Source: Lachnospiraceae bacterium (lineage in GTDB: Bacteria; Bacillota_A; Clostridia; Lachnospirales; Lachnospiraceae). From it: 64,000 nucleotides of DNA. The translations under genes and the position numbers were made by a program. Location: assembly GCA_009911175.1 (NCBI GenBank), contig QXWX01000001.1:186001-250000 (forward strand), written 5' to 3'. The notes under the pieces are model-generated. The model had not been told where the DNA came from and searched no databases. It worked only from the letters and a program-made list of their open reading frames with translations. Positions 16,921 to 25,241 of the stretch are shown in pieces (position 1 is the first letter of the stretch; each line of letters opens with the position of its first letter).

Positions 16921-18411
16921 ATGAAAAAATTATGCTATCAGACCTTAAAAGATATAAACTATGACGGCTACCTGCTTCACGAAGCACCGGAGCGGGTACT
17001 GCAGTTCGGAGAAGGCAACTTTCTCCGTGCCTTTGTAGATTATTTTATCGATGTATTAAATGAAAAGACAGGCTTCAACTCCAAGGTCGTCCTGTGCCAG
17101 CCCATCGCGCCGGGGCTTGCCGATATGATCAATGAGCAGGAAGGACTCTATACCCTTTATCTGCGCGGCTTTCAGAATGGACAGAAGGTGAATCGGAAGC
17201 GGATCATTTCCTGTGTCAGCAGGTGCCTGAACCCTTATACAGAATTCGACGAGCTGCTGGCATGCGCGGAAAATCCGGATTTGAGATACATCGCATGCAA
17301 TACGACCGAGGCCGGGATCGTGTATGATCCATCCTGCCGGTTTACCGATACCCCGGCAGACAGCTATCCCGGCAAGCTGACACAGTTCCTCTATCGCCGT
17401 TTCCAGACGTTCGGAAAGAAAACCGGAAAAGGATTCGTGATCCTTTCCTGTGAGCTGATCGACAACAATGGGAAAGAACTGGAAAAATGTGTCCTCCAAT
17501 ATGCGGAGCAATGGAACCTGGGCGAGGATTTTACAGCCTGGATCCAAAGTGAAAATGTCTTCTGTTCCACACTGGTAGACCGGATCGTTACAGGATACCC
17601 CCGCGCCGAGGCCGAATCCATCAACGAAGAGAACGGATATATCGACCAGCTGATCGATACCGGAGAAATCTTCGGCTTCTGGGTGATCGAAGGCCCGCAG
17701 TCCCTGAAAACAGAGCTTCCCTTTGAAGAGGCCGGGCTTCCGGTGCTGATCACTGATGACCACAAGCCCTATAAGCAGCGCAAGGTTCGTATCCTGAATG
17801 GGGCGCATACCTCTTTTGTACTGGGGGCTTATCTGGCCGGGCAGAATATCGTGCGTGACTGCATGAATGATGATGTGATCCAGGGATTCATGAATAAGAC
17901 TATTTATGAGGAGATCATCCCCACACTGACGCTTCCAAAGAAAGAATTGGAGGACTTCGCCGCGTCCGTGACAGAGCGGTTTAAAAATCCGTTTATTGAT
18001 CATGCGCTGCTGGCAATCTCTCTCAATTCCACCTCAAAATGGAAAGCGCGCGTCATGCCTTCTCTGAAAGGATATTTAGAAAAAACAGGAAAGCTTCCGG
18101 CATGCATCACCGCATCCCTCGCGTTTTACATTGCATTTTTCAATGGGAACCATCTGACGGAGGATGCCTTGATGGGACACCGGGGTGCGGAAGAATATCC
18201 GATCAAGGATGACCGCTATGTTTTAGAATTTTTTGAAGCACACAGGGATGACAGTTCCGCAGAGCTGGCACATGCCGTATGCGCCAATGAGAGTTTCTGG
18301 GGCGAGGACTTAAGCCGGCTGGATGGATTCGAGTCTGCGGTTGCCGGATATCTGGAAGAGATCCGGACAAAGGGCGCTTATGAAGTTATGAAGGGCTGTC
18401 TGGCAAAATAA
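16921..18411 (+). CDS. uxaB: Tagaturonate reductase (altronate oxidoreductase)
   Basis: A 496-residue NAD-dependent polyol dehydrogenase of the mannitol dehydrogenase superfamily, reducing D-tagaturonate to D-altronate. Features are the N-terminal nucleotide-binding motif QFGEGNFLRAFVDYF, the conserved CSTLVDRIVTGYPR segment, and the C-terminal helical domain with KVRILNGAHTS. It lies 111 bases after uxaA behind GAAAGAAAGGAATC. Fructuronate reductase (UxuB) is the close alternative. Pairing with altronate dehydratase, not mannonate dehydratase, decides for UxaB. Confidence 0.9.
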   Translation: MKKLCYQTLKDINYDGYLLHEAPERVLQFGEGNFLRAFVDYFIDVLNEKTGFNSKVVLCQPIAPGLADMINEQEGLYTLYLRGFQNGQKVNRKRIISCVSRCLNPYTEFDELLACAENPDLRYIACNTTEAGIVYDPSCRFTDTPADSYPGKLTQFLYRRFQTFGKKTGKGFVILSCELIDNNGKELEKCVLQYAEQWNLGEDFTAWIQSENVFCSTLVDRIVTGYPRAEAESINEENGYIDQLIDTGEIFGFWVIEGPQSLKTELPFEEAGLPVLITDDHKPYKQRKVRILNGAHTSFVLGAYLAGQNIVRDCMNDDVIQGFMNKTIYEEIIPTLTLPKKELEDFAASVTERFKNPFIDHALLAISLNSTSKWKARVMPSLKGYLEKTGKLPACITASLAFYIAFFNGNHLTEDALMGHRGAEEYPIKDDRYVLEFFEAHRDDSSAELAHAVCANESFWGEDLSRLDGFESAVAGYLEEIRTKGAYEVMKGCLAK

Positions 18412-18503
18412 TCGTTACAATTCATGGCCGTGAATAGTAATGAATCATTTCCAGCCGTTCGCTTTTTGCAAATTGCTGTACTGCATCTGCCTCGTACAAT
18501 GCA

Positions 18504-18523
18504 ATGCTGTACTAGTACAGCAT
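18504..18523. other. Perfect 20-bp palindrome in the uxaB-uxaC gap
   Basis: ATGCTGTACTAGTACAGCAT is a perfect palindrome. A partial copy (GCTGTACTGCAT) lies about 30 bases upstream. It falls between the converging uxaB and uxaC, where no promoter for either is expected. Its role is unknown. The rest of this 281-base gap holds a small ATTCATGGCCGTGAAT repeat near 18420 and the terminator at 18638. Confidence 0.4.
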
Positions 18524-18637
18524 CCCCTCATTCTGATTATACGCACCTACATTATTGTCAAAACATGATTATGCGCATTTTTATTACAACCGCTTTTGGA
18601 GAATATACGCAACATCTTTTTCTTCCTTTTTTATAAA

Positions 18638-18674
18638 AAAACTGCAGCACCCGAGCCACCGGTGCTGCAGTTTT
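18638..18674. terminator. Bidirectional terminator between uxaB and uxaC
   Basis: A perfect 14-bp stem: AAAACTGCAGCACC (18638-18651) pairs with GGTGCTGCAGTTTT (18661-18674) across a 9-base loop. A and T tracts flank both sides, so it can end transcription from both converging operons. Confidence 0.85.
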
Positions 18675-18692
18675 ATCAAATGCCGTTTTTCT

Positions 18693-20099
18693 TTACAGAT
18701 CAAATCCGAAATACCGTACCGCATTCCGGTAAGAAATATCCTCCACCATGCCTCCCAGCACTCCCATATCTGCCGGATATTCCCCGTTCTCAACCCATCC
18801 GCCGATCAATTCGCACAGGATCCTCCGGAAATATTCGTGTCTGGTATAGGACAGGAAGCTCCTGGAATCCGTCAGCATCCCAATAAAGTTCCCCAGCAGT
18901 CCTAAATTTGCCAGAGAAGTCATCTGTTCCGTCATGCCGGTCTTATGGTCATTGAACCACCACGCGGAGCCCTGCTGGATCTTCCCCACGGTCCCTGCGT
19001 CCTGAAAGCATCCCAGGATAGTTCCGATGGCCGCATTGTCATTGGGATTCAGACTGTAAATGATGGTCTTCGGCAGCTGGTCCGTCGCATTCAGCGCATT
19101 CAGAAAATCTGCCATCTGCGCGGACGGCGCATAATTATCGATACAATCATACCCCGTATCCGGCCCAAGCTGTCCGAAGCGGAACACATTATTATCCCGC
19201 TTGCATCCGTAATGAAGCTGCATCGCCCATCCCAGGCGGTGATATTCCTTTCCCACGAAGATCATGTATGCTGTTTTAAACTGCAATACCTCTTCCTTTG
19301 TCAGAGCCTTGCCTTCCAGACGCTTCGAGAAAAGCTCCTCGATACGGCTCTCCTCCGCCGGAGCGTACATCACATATTCCAGAGCATGATCCGACACCTT
19401 GCATCCCATGCTGTCAAAAAATTCCATCCTCTTTTTCAGAGCTGTCTTCAAATCCCCGAAGCTCCTGATCTCCATGCCTGCCGCATCCCCCAGTTTTACG
19501 AGATACTCCGCATAATCCGGCTTCTCGATATTCATCGCTTTATCCGGTCTCCATGCCGGAAGCACCTGGACATCAAATGTGGCATCTTCCGCGATTACTT
19601 TATGCCATTCCAGGGAATCTGCCGGATCATCCGTAGTACACAGCAGCGTCACATTGGACTGACGGATCAAGTTGCGCACGCTCATCCCGTCCTCCTGCAG
19701 CTTCGCGTTGCAGAGGTTCCACACCTCTTCCGCTGTCTTTCCATTGAGATACCCATGATAGCCGAAATATCTCTGCAGCTCCAGATGACTCCAGTGATAC
19801 AGCGGATTGCCGATGGCCTTCTCCAGAGTTTCCGCCCATTTCTGGAACTTTTCCCGGTCAGAGGCATCCCCGGTGATATACTTTTCGTCTACTCCGTTCG
19901 AACGCATCTGCCGCCATTTGTAATGATCCCCGCCCAGCCATACCTGGGTGATATTCTCAAACTTCCTGTCCTTCGCGATCTCCTCCGGATTGATGTGACA
20001 GTGGTAATCCAGAATCGGCATCTTTGCCGCATGCTCATGAAATAATGTCTTTGCAGTGTCCGTACTTAACAAAAAATCCTGATCCATAAATTGCTTCAT
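18693..20099 (-). CDS. uxaC: Uronate (glucuronate/galacturonate) isomerase
   Basis: A 468-residue cytoplasmic isomerase of the amidohydrolase superfamily converting galacturonate to tagaturonate and glucuronate to fructuronate. The N-terminal metal-site motif DYHCHINPEEIA is clear, as are the family segments HWSHLELQRYFGY and TDSRSFLSYTRHEYFRRI. The ATG at 20099 follows GAGAGGG; an upstream in-frame start at 20123 has no such signal. It is the last gene of the TRAP operon, 160 bases after dctM. With uxaB and uxaA it completes conversion of galacturonate to KDG. Confidence 0.92.
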   Translation of the reverse strand: MKQFMDQDFLLSTDTAKTLFHEHAAKMPILDYHCHINPEEIAKDRKFENITQVWLGGDHYKWRQMRSNGVDEKYITGDASDREKFQKWAETLEKAIGNPLYHWSHLELQRYFGYHGYLNGKTAEEVWNLCNAKLQEDGMSVRNLIRQSNVTLLCTTDDPADSLEWHKVIAEDATFDVQVLPAWRPDKAMNIEKPDYAEYLVKLGDAAGMEIRSFGDLKTALKKRMEFFDSMGCKVSDHALEYVMYAPAEESRIEELFSKRLEGKALTKEEVLQFKTAYMIFVGKEYHRLGWAMQLHYGCKRDNNVFRFGQLGPDTGYDCIDNYAPSAQMADFLNALNATDQLPKTIIYSLNPNDNAAIGTILGCFQDAGTVGKIQQGSAWWFNDHKTGMTEQMTSLANLGLLGNFIGMLTDSRSFLSYTRHEYFRRILCELIGGWVENGEYPADMGVLGGMVEDISYRNAVRYFGFDL

Positions 20100-20155
20100 G
20101 CTAATCCCTCTCTTTCTTTCCAAAACTAAAATAATTCTTTTCCATCATTCGGACA

Positions 20156-20229
20156 TGCTCCGGCGGGGCCGACCTCCGGCAGGATTCCCCTTCGGCATAT
20201 CGGCTTTCAAACTGCAGCCTGCCGGAGCA
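20156..20229 (-). other. Intercistronic structured segment between dctM and uxaC
   Basis: TGCTCCGGC (20156-20164) pairs with GCCGGAGCA (20221-20229). An inner pair GCCGA/TCGGC (20168-20172 with 20200-20204) lies inside. It falls in the 160-base gap between two co-transcribed genes. No T-run follows the stem on the minus strand, so it may stabilise or process mRNA rather than terminate transcription. Confidence 0.4.
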
Positions 20230-20259
20230 CTTTTGTCTGTAGTTCTATCCAATCAATAC

Positions 20260-21567
20260 TTATACATACCCCATCAGGCCCGGCAGCCACAGCGAGATCT
20301 GCGGGATATAGGTTACCAACAGCAGCACGATAAAGATCGCGGCAAAGTAAATCAGCAGCTGCCTGAACACCGTCTCGATCTTTACATTTCCCACACGGAC
20401 GCCCACAAACAGCGTGGTCCCCACCGGAGGCGTGATCGTTCCGATACACAGATTGAAGATCATCATGATACCGAAATGAATCGTATTCATTCCCAGCGCC
20501 GTACACATGGGCAGGAAGATCGGTGTAAAGATCAGACATGCCGGAGTCATATCCATAAATGTGCCTACCACCAGCAGCAGAATATTGATGATCAGCAGGA
20601 TAATAAACTTATTGTCTGTCAGTCCCAGCAAGCCATTGGAGATCGCTGTCGGGATTCCGGTAAATGCCATGACCCATGACATGATACTAGAAACACCGAT
20701 CAGGAAAATGATGATCCCCGTCATCTCCGCACTGTCCTTAAAAAGCTGCGGCAGCTCTTTCAGCTTGATGGATTTGTAGAAAAACAGGGACAGGATCAGG
20801 CTGTATACGACTGCCACGACCGACCCCTCCGTAGCCGTAAAGATCCCGAATATGATCCCGCCGATCACGATTACGATCAGCAGCAGGCATGGTATCGCCT
20901 GGAGCAGCACCTGCATCGCTTCCTTTCCGGTAAACCGGGAGGTACTCTGATATCCTTTTTTCTTTGCCAGTACATAGATCACCAGCATACACGCAAGCCC
21001 CCAGAGAAATCCCGGCACATATCCCGCCATAAAGAGCGCGGCTACGGATGTTCCCCCGCTGACCAGAGAAAATGTGATCATCACATTGCTGGGCGGGATC
21101 AAAAGCCCGGTTGGGGCGGTGGCAATATTAGCAGCCGCGGAAAAGTTGGGGTCATACCCTTCTTCCTTTTCAATCGGTCCGATGATAGAGCCCATAGCGG
21201 ACGCGGCAGCCGTGCCGGAACCAGATATGGAGCCAAACAGCATATTTGCCACTACATTTGTCTGGGCAAGGGCTCCCGGCGCGCGTCCGGTCACCAGCTT
21301 TGCCAGGTTGATCAGCCGAACGGCGATCCCACCCTTGTTCATAATATTTCCCGCAAGGATAAAGAAAGGAATCGCCAGAAGTGAGAACACCGAGATTCCC
21401 GAGAATATCCTCTGCGCCCCTGTTACAACCGTTGCCTCAAAATTCAGGATCGGCAGGATCGCGCAGATGGATGAAACTCCGAGAGCCACCGCGATCGGCA
21501 TACCGGCTACAAGCATGATCACAAGCATTACTAAAATAATCAGTCCGGATAATACTGCTATATCCAT
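20260..21567 (-). CDS. dctM: TRAP transporter large permease subunit (DctM)
   Basis: A 435-residue membrane protein with about twelve membrane segments, the ion-coupled channel of a TRAP uptake system. Family segments visible include GSISGSGTAAASAMGSI, NIATAPTGLLIPPSN and the late GTITPPVGTTLFVG. The ATG at 21567 follows AAAAGGAGGA; the longer frame to 21642 overlaps dctQ and has no ribosome binding site. The neighbouring uxaC marks a hexuronate (galacturonate or glucuronate) as the likely substrate. Confidence 0.92.
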   Translation of the reverse strand: MDIAVLSGLIILVMLVIMLVAGMPIAVALGVSSICAILPILNFEATVVTGAQRIFSGISVFSLLAIPFFILAGNIMNKGGIAVRLINLAKLVTGRAPGALAQTNVVANMLFGSISGSGTAAASAMGSIIGPIEKEEGYDPNFSAAANIATAPTGLLIPPSNVMITFSLVSGGTSVAALFMAGYVPGFLWGLACMLVIYVLAKKKGYQSTSRFTGKEAMQVLLQAIPCLLLIVIVIGGIIFGIFTATEGSVVAVVYSLILSLFFYKSIKLKELPQLFKDSAEMTGIIIFLIGVSSIMSWVMAFTGIPTAISNGLLGLTDNKFIILLIINILLLVVGTFMDMTPACLIFTPIFLPMCTALGMNTIHFGIMMIFNLCIGTITPPVGTTLFVGVRVGNVKIETVFRQLLIYFAAIFIVLLLVTYIPQISLWLPGLMGYV

Positions 21568-21586
21568 AGAAAAATCCTCCTTTTCT

Positions 21587-22096
21587 TTATTCCTGGGCCT
21601 CCTCCGTATCGCCCAGCTCGATCCTTCCCGCACACAGGTCAATGATGTTGAGAACCGTATAAATCACGATCAGGACGCCGCTCAGCGGCACCACCGTATA
21701 GACGGTTCCCATAGGGATTCCCAGGGATGCCGTCACCTGTGTCATGGTCAGGTTCATAATACGGATTCCGCCGAAGATCAGTACGATCACGGCAAATGCC
21801 AGGATCAACGCTTCGATCACGACTTCCAGCGCCAGCCTCTTTTTCCCAGTCAGCTTATCCGCCAAAAATCCCATACGCATATGGTCTCTTTTTCCAAATA
21901 CATAGGCGGATGACAGCAGGGCCATCCAGGTGAAACTGTATGTCAGCAGCTCTTCTGAGACCGTGCTGGGACTGTTGAAGAAATAACGTACTACGATCTG
22001 GTATGTCCCGATACATACCATAAACGCAAATATGACAAAACATGCAGAGCTTAATACCCAATCCATCCCCTTCCGGAGTGTTTTCAATGCATTCAT
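21587..22096 (-). CDS. dctQ: TRAP transporter small permease subunit (DctQ)
   Basis: A 169-residue protein with four predicted membrane helices and the DctQ-type motif RYFFNSPSTVSEELLTYSFTW. It links the binding protein to the large permease. Its start overlaps the dctP stop by four bases (ATGA), showing translational coupling. It ends 19 bases before dctM. Like its partners it is probably induced by hexuronates through the operators upstream of dctP. Confidence 0.9.
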   Translation of the reverse strand: MNALKTLRKGMDWVLSSACFVIFAFMVCIGTYQIVVRYFFNSPSTVSEELLTYSFTWMALLSSAYVFGKRDHMRMGFLADKLTGKKRLALEVVIEALILAFAVIVLIFGGIRIMNLTMTQVTASLGIPMGTVYTVVPLSGVLIVIYTVLNIIDLCAGRIELGDTEEAQE

Positions 22097-23142
22097 GACT
22101 CATCTGCCTCCTTATCCTGACCTGCTTCCTTGTTGACCTCCTGGATATGGTCGTAAAAATCCCTGATCTTCGGATTCTCCTCCAGCATCTCCTCGTGCAG
22201 AGGCAGCACCTTCTCTTTAAATGCCTCCACATCGACCTCCGAGAACTGGACTCCCATGTCCTCTTCCGCGATCCGCTTCGCCTCTGCTACCTGCTCATCC
22301 CAGTTCTCCATCTCTACTTCTGTAGAAATCCTTGCTGCCTCTGTAAATACTTCCCGTTCCTCATCCGACAGCCCTTCCAGGAATTTCAGATTTGCGATCA
22401 GCATATCCGGCACCATCTGATGGTTGTTGTAGGCATAATATTTCGCAACCTCGCCGTGCTTATTGTTGGTCAGGGCAAGCTCATTGTTCTCCGCCCCGTC
22501 GATCACCCCCTGCTGGATTGCCGTATAGACCTCTCCAAAGCTCATGGGGGACGCTGCCGCGCCGAATGCCTGTGTCATGGCCACGCTGGCCGGCGACTGC
22601 TGTACACGGATCTTCTTGCCCTTCAGGTCATCCGGCGTCTCGATAGGTGTCTTGGCGTAGAAGCTCCTGGTCCCCGCATTGTACCAGGTCATAACACGGA
22701 AGCCTGCCTCGTCCGTGGATTCATAGATCTGCTCCATATAATCCGTGTCCATCATCGTCTCATGATAAGCTTCCACAGAGTCAAATAAGTAAGGCATACT
22801 GAATATCTCATAGACACTGGCAAAGGTCTCCAGGTTGGCCGTGCCGGCCACAACAAAATCAATGGCGCCCGTCTGGGTCAGCTCGATCGCCCTCTGGGCC
22901 GCCCCCAGGATCTCATTTGGAAAAATCTGCACCTCATACCGATCTCCCAGATTATCCTCCACGTATTCCTTAAACGCAAGCAGTCCAAGATGCTCCGGGT
23001 GGGTCTCCGACTGCGCGTGTGAGATCCGCACGATCCTCCTGCGCCCTGATGTCCCGCCGGTGCCCGATGAAGCACATCCCGCCAGCCCCGCCGCCATACA
23101 GATACATAAGGCTGCAGATAACCATCTTTTCATACGACTCAT
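22093..23142 (-). CDS. dctP: TRAP transporter substrate-binding lipoprotein (DctP)
   Basis: A 349-residue extracytoplasmic solute receptor. The signal peptide ends in the lipobox LAGC (Cys23), so this is a lipid-anchored version of DctP. Family segments include AIELTQTGAIDFVVAGTANL, the ligand-contact region around FRVMTWYNAGTRSFYAKTPI, and LKGKKIRVQQSP. The ATG at 23142 follows GGAAAGAGAAAG; earlier in-frame codons extend into the promoter. It is the first gene of the dctPQM-uxaC operon. The ligand is inferred to be a hexuronate. Confidence 0.9.
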   Translation of the reverse strand: MSRMKRWLSAALCICMAAGLAGCASSGTGGTSGRRRIVRISHAQSETHPEHLGLLAFKEYVEDNLGDRYEVQIFPNEILGAAQRAIELTQTGAIDFVVAGTANLETFASVYEIFSMPYLFDSVEAYHETMMDTDYMEQIYESTDEAGFRVMTWYNAGTRSFYAKTPIETPDDLKGKKIRVQQSPASVAMTQAFGAAASPMSFGEVYTAIQQGVIDGAENNELALTNNKHGEVAKYYAYNNHQMVPDMLIANLKFLEGLSDEEREVFTEAARISTEVEMENWDEQVAEAKRIAEEDMGVQFSEVDVEAFKEKVLPLHEEMLEENPKIRDFYDHIQEVNKEAGQDKEADES

Positions 23143-23216
23143 CTTTCTCTTTCCTTTCTTTTTTCGATGTTTTTCGTCTCCATTTTTCACATCATCAGGT
23201 GAACCATTCCTCATGA

Positions 23217-23264
23217 TGTAAGCACTTACACTTTTATTGTAAGTATAGTATATCCAAAAGTCAA
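23217..23264 (-). promoter_or_regulatory. Promoter and operator of the TRAP-uxaC operon
   Basis: Minus-strand promoter: -35 TTGACT (23259-23264), a 17-base spacer and -10 TACAAT (23236-23241). The operator TGTAAGTGCTTACA (read on the minus strand, 23217-23230) lies just downstream of the -10, the same layout as at uxaA. The centre is TG rather than CG, which fits a LacI operator better than a cre site. Confidence 0.75.
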
Positions 23265-23377
23265 TATCCAAAATATTTTTCATCAATCTGCTTATTTTCG
23301 GCTCTTATATTGCTCGATTTGATCCTATTTTTTGTGCAATTATACCTATTTATTTCATAATTCAATTCACTTCAATA

Positions 23378-23393
23378 ATGTAATCCCTTACAT
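23378..23393. promoter_or_regulatory. Second upstream operator-like site
   Basis: ATGTAATCCCTTACAT has the same TGTAA/TTACA arms as the hexuronate operators, about 160 bases upstream of the TRAP operator. That spacing would allow repressor looping. The remainder of the 526-base gap between dctP and cdd holds no gene that can be supported, and ends in the long hairpin at 23572-23646. Confidence 0.4.
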
Positions 23394-23571
23394 CGTTGTT
23401 GCATCTTTAAATCCAGGATGCAGGATGAGGCAGCCTCAAAATACTTGCTCAGTAAGCCGCTGGATACTTGTGGCCCTCACGTCAGCCGACGAATATCCAC
23501 ACAGGCATGGCCGTCTGTCGCATCGCAGGAGTAAACAGGAAAGCCTGCTCCGGCAGCCGTTTCACAAAAAA

Positions 23572-23646
23572 ACTGCCTGAAAATGGCTGTATCCCTGCGA
23601 TATAGCACTGTGATATATCGCAGGGATACAGCCATTTTCAGGCAGT
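23572..23646 (-). terminator. Very long perfect hairpin after cdd
   Basis: Arms of 33 bases (23572-23604 and 23614-23646) are perfectly complementary around a 9-base loop. A seven-base A tract precedes it (a T-run on the minus strand), so it can terminate the udp-cdd transcript. The stem is about three times longer than a usual intrinsic terminator. It could instead be a repeat element or an RNase III substrate. Confidence 0.65.
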
Positions 23647-23668
23647 CCCGCCAAGCCAAAAGCATCTC

Positions 23669-24088
23669 CTATGCCAGATTTTCAGGCCCGAAGCCCAACG
23701 GAATCAGCTCTCTTAACTTATATATTTTATAGTCTTCCTTTCCGGTAGCCAGTATGATCTCAAATTCCTCCGGATCACAGAATTCCATCATCACCTGCCT
23801 GCAGACTCCGCAGGGCGGCGTATAGGATTCCAGTCTCCCATCCGGGCCGCCTACAATGCAGATTGCCCGAAAGCTCCTGACCCCTTCGCTGACCGCCTTG
23901 AAAAACGCGGTCCTCTCCGCACAGTTTGTCGGAGTATACGCCGCGTTTTCAATATTACAGCCTGTATACAGGCTCCCATCCTGTGCAAGGAGAGCCGCGC
24001 CGACTCTGAAACCGGAGTACGGCACATAGGAATATTGAAGCTGGTCCGCCGCTGTCTCGATCAGTTCCATGATCTGCTCATGCTTCAT
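23669..24088 (-). CDS. cdd: Cytidine deaminase
   Basis: A 139-residue homotetramer-type zinc enzyme deaminating cytidine and deoxycytidine to uridine forms. The zinc ligands and catalytic glutamate are visible in TNCAERTA (Cys56, Glu58) and PPCGVCRQ (Cys93, Cys96). The substrate motif is NIENAAY. The ATG at 24088 follows AAAGGAGGACATC; the longer frame from 24160 overlaps the udp stop. It lies 68 bases after udp and shares its transcript. The stop codon is TAG, which shows that TAG is a normal stop in this genome. Confidence 0.95.
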   Translation of the reverse strand: MKHEQIMELIETAADQLQYSYVPYSGFRVGAALLAQDGSLYTGCNIENAAYTPTNCAERTAFFKAVSEGVRSFRAICIVGGPDGRLESYTPPCGVCRQVMMEFCDPEEFEIILATGKEDYKIYKLRELIPLGFGPENLA

Positions 24089-24156
24089 ACGATGTCCTCC
24101 TTTTACAAACCAATCTGCTTCACAGATAGCAATTTCTCTCCGCTTTTCATTTAGAA

Positions 24157-24930
24157 TCACTCCTGATCCTCCCGGATCAGATTCCGGATCGCTTCCACCG
24201 CAATGCGGATTGCCATATCCGTATCATGCACCACCGGATTATCCAGCCCGGCTTTTTCCCGCTCCTGATTGGCCATGACCAGGAAGCAGGAGCCGATCCT
24301 GACGCCCAGACTGCTGGCCACAACGAACAATGCCGCCGATTCCATTTCCGATGCCAGGCATCCCAGCCGTTTCCACGCCTCCCATTTATCCAGAAGCTCA
24401 TAGCTCACAGGCTTCAATTCCGGAGAATGCTGTCCGTAAAAGGAATCCTTGCACTGTACAACGCCAACATGATAATCCTGTTCCAGCTTCTTCGCTGCTT
24501 TAATCAGAGAATTTACGATCTCTACATCCGCCACTGCCGGAAATTCGATGGGCGCATATTCCCGGCTCGTCCCTTCCATTCGGATCGCGCCGCTTGCGAT
24601 CACCACATCTCCGCTTCTCACATCCGTCTGCATGCCGCCGCAGGTTCCGATCCGAATAAAGGTATCCGCCCCGGACATGACAAGCTCCTCCATCGCGATC
24701 GCTGCCGAAGGGCCGCCGATACCTGTGGAGGTCACACTCACCTTCACCCCGTCCAGATAACCGGTATAGGTCACATATTCCCTGCTGTCCGCCACCAGCT
24801 CCGCCCGGTCAAAATACTTCGCGATCTTCGCGCAGCGCTTCGGGTCTCCCGGCAGGATCACATATTTTCCCACATCACCTTTTCCCACCTGGATATGATA
24901 CTGTTTCCCTTCCTGTTCCGAATAATTCAT
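24157..24930 (-). CDS. udp: Uridine phosphorylase
   Basis: A 257-residue member of the PNP/UDP phosphorylase family splitting uridine into uracil and ribose 1-phosphate. Visible motifs are [38 protein letters not shown] (phosphate site) and the ESEMES-like [10 protein letters not shown]. It works downstream of the adjacent cytidine deaminase, so cytidine and uridine both flow to uracil and ribose phosphate. The start follows AAAGGATGTGAG. The promoter is about 170 bases upstream, at 25109-25137. Confidence 0.93.
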   Translation of the reverse strand: MNYSEQEGKQYHIQVGKGDVGKYVILPGDPKRCAKIAKYFDRAELVADSREYVTYTGYLDGVKVSVTSTGIGGPSAAIAMEELVMSGADTFIRIGTCGGMQTDVRSGDVVIASGAIRMEGTSREYAPIEFPAVADVEIVNSLIKAAKKLEQDYHVGVVQCKDSFYGQHSPELKPVSYELLDKWEAWKRLGCLASEMESAALFVVASSLGVRIGSCFLVMANQEREKAGLDNPVVHDTDMAIRIAVEAIRNLIREDQE

Positions 24931-25076
24931 AAAATCTCACATCCTTTCTTTTCTCAAATCACAGTTCTTAATACTTGCTTTTTCTGATAGGTTCTATCGT
25001 TCCATTCTCCAAAATATCACCCTAATTCTTTGGAACTTTGGGTTGATCTATTAGAGTGCTCTTTAAGGCTTAAAAT

Positions 25077-25137
25077 TGAATTCGCAGATTTGCAATTCCA
25101 TTTTTTTCAGTATATTGTGTTTTTTCTGCGTTGTCAA
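25077..25137 (-). promoter_or_regulatory. udp-cdd promoter with possible operator
   Basis: Minus-strand promoter: -35 TTGACA (25132-25137), a 17-base spacer and -10 TATACT (25109-25114). Just downstream an imperfect inverted repeat, GAATTGC-6-GCGAATTC, covers the start site and could bind a regulator. The 311-base gap between the purine permease and udp otherwise shows only an untranslated leader of about 170 bases with no riboswitch I recognise. Confidence 0.65.
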
Positions 25138-25241
25138 TCCCTCTGCCGAGCGGATTAAGGACTTTCACCCCTTAGATCGTAAACCCGCCGAGCACACCAT
25201 AAATAAAGCGCGCACCACCTGGATACGCACTTTACAATATT

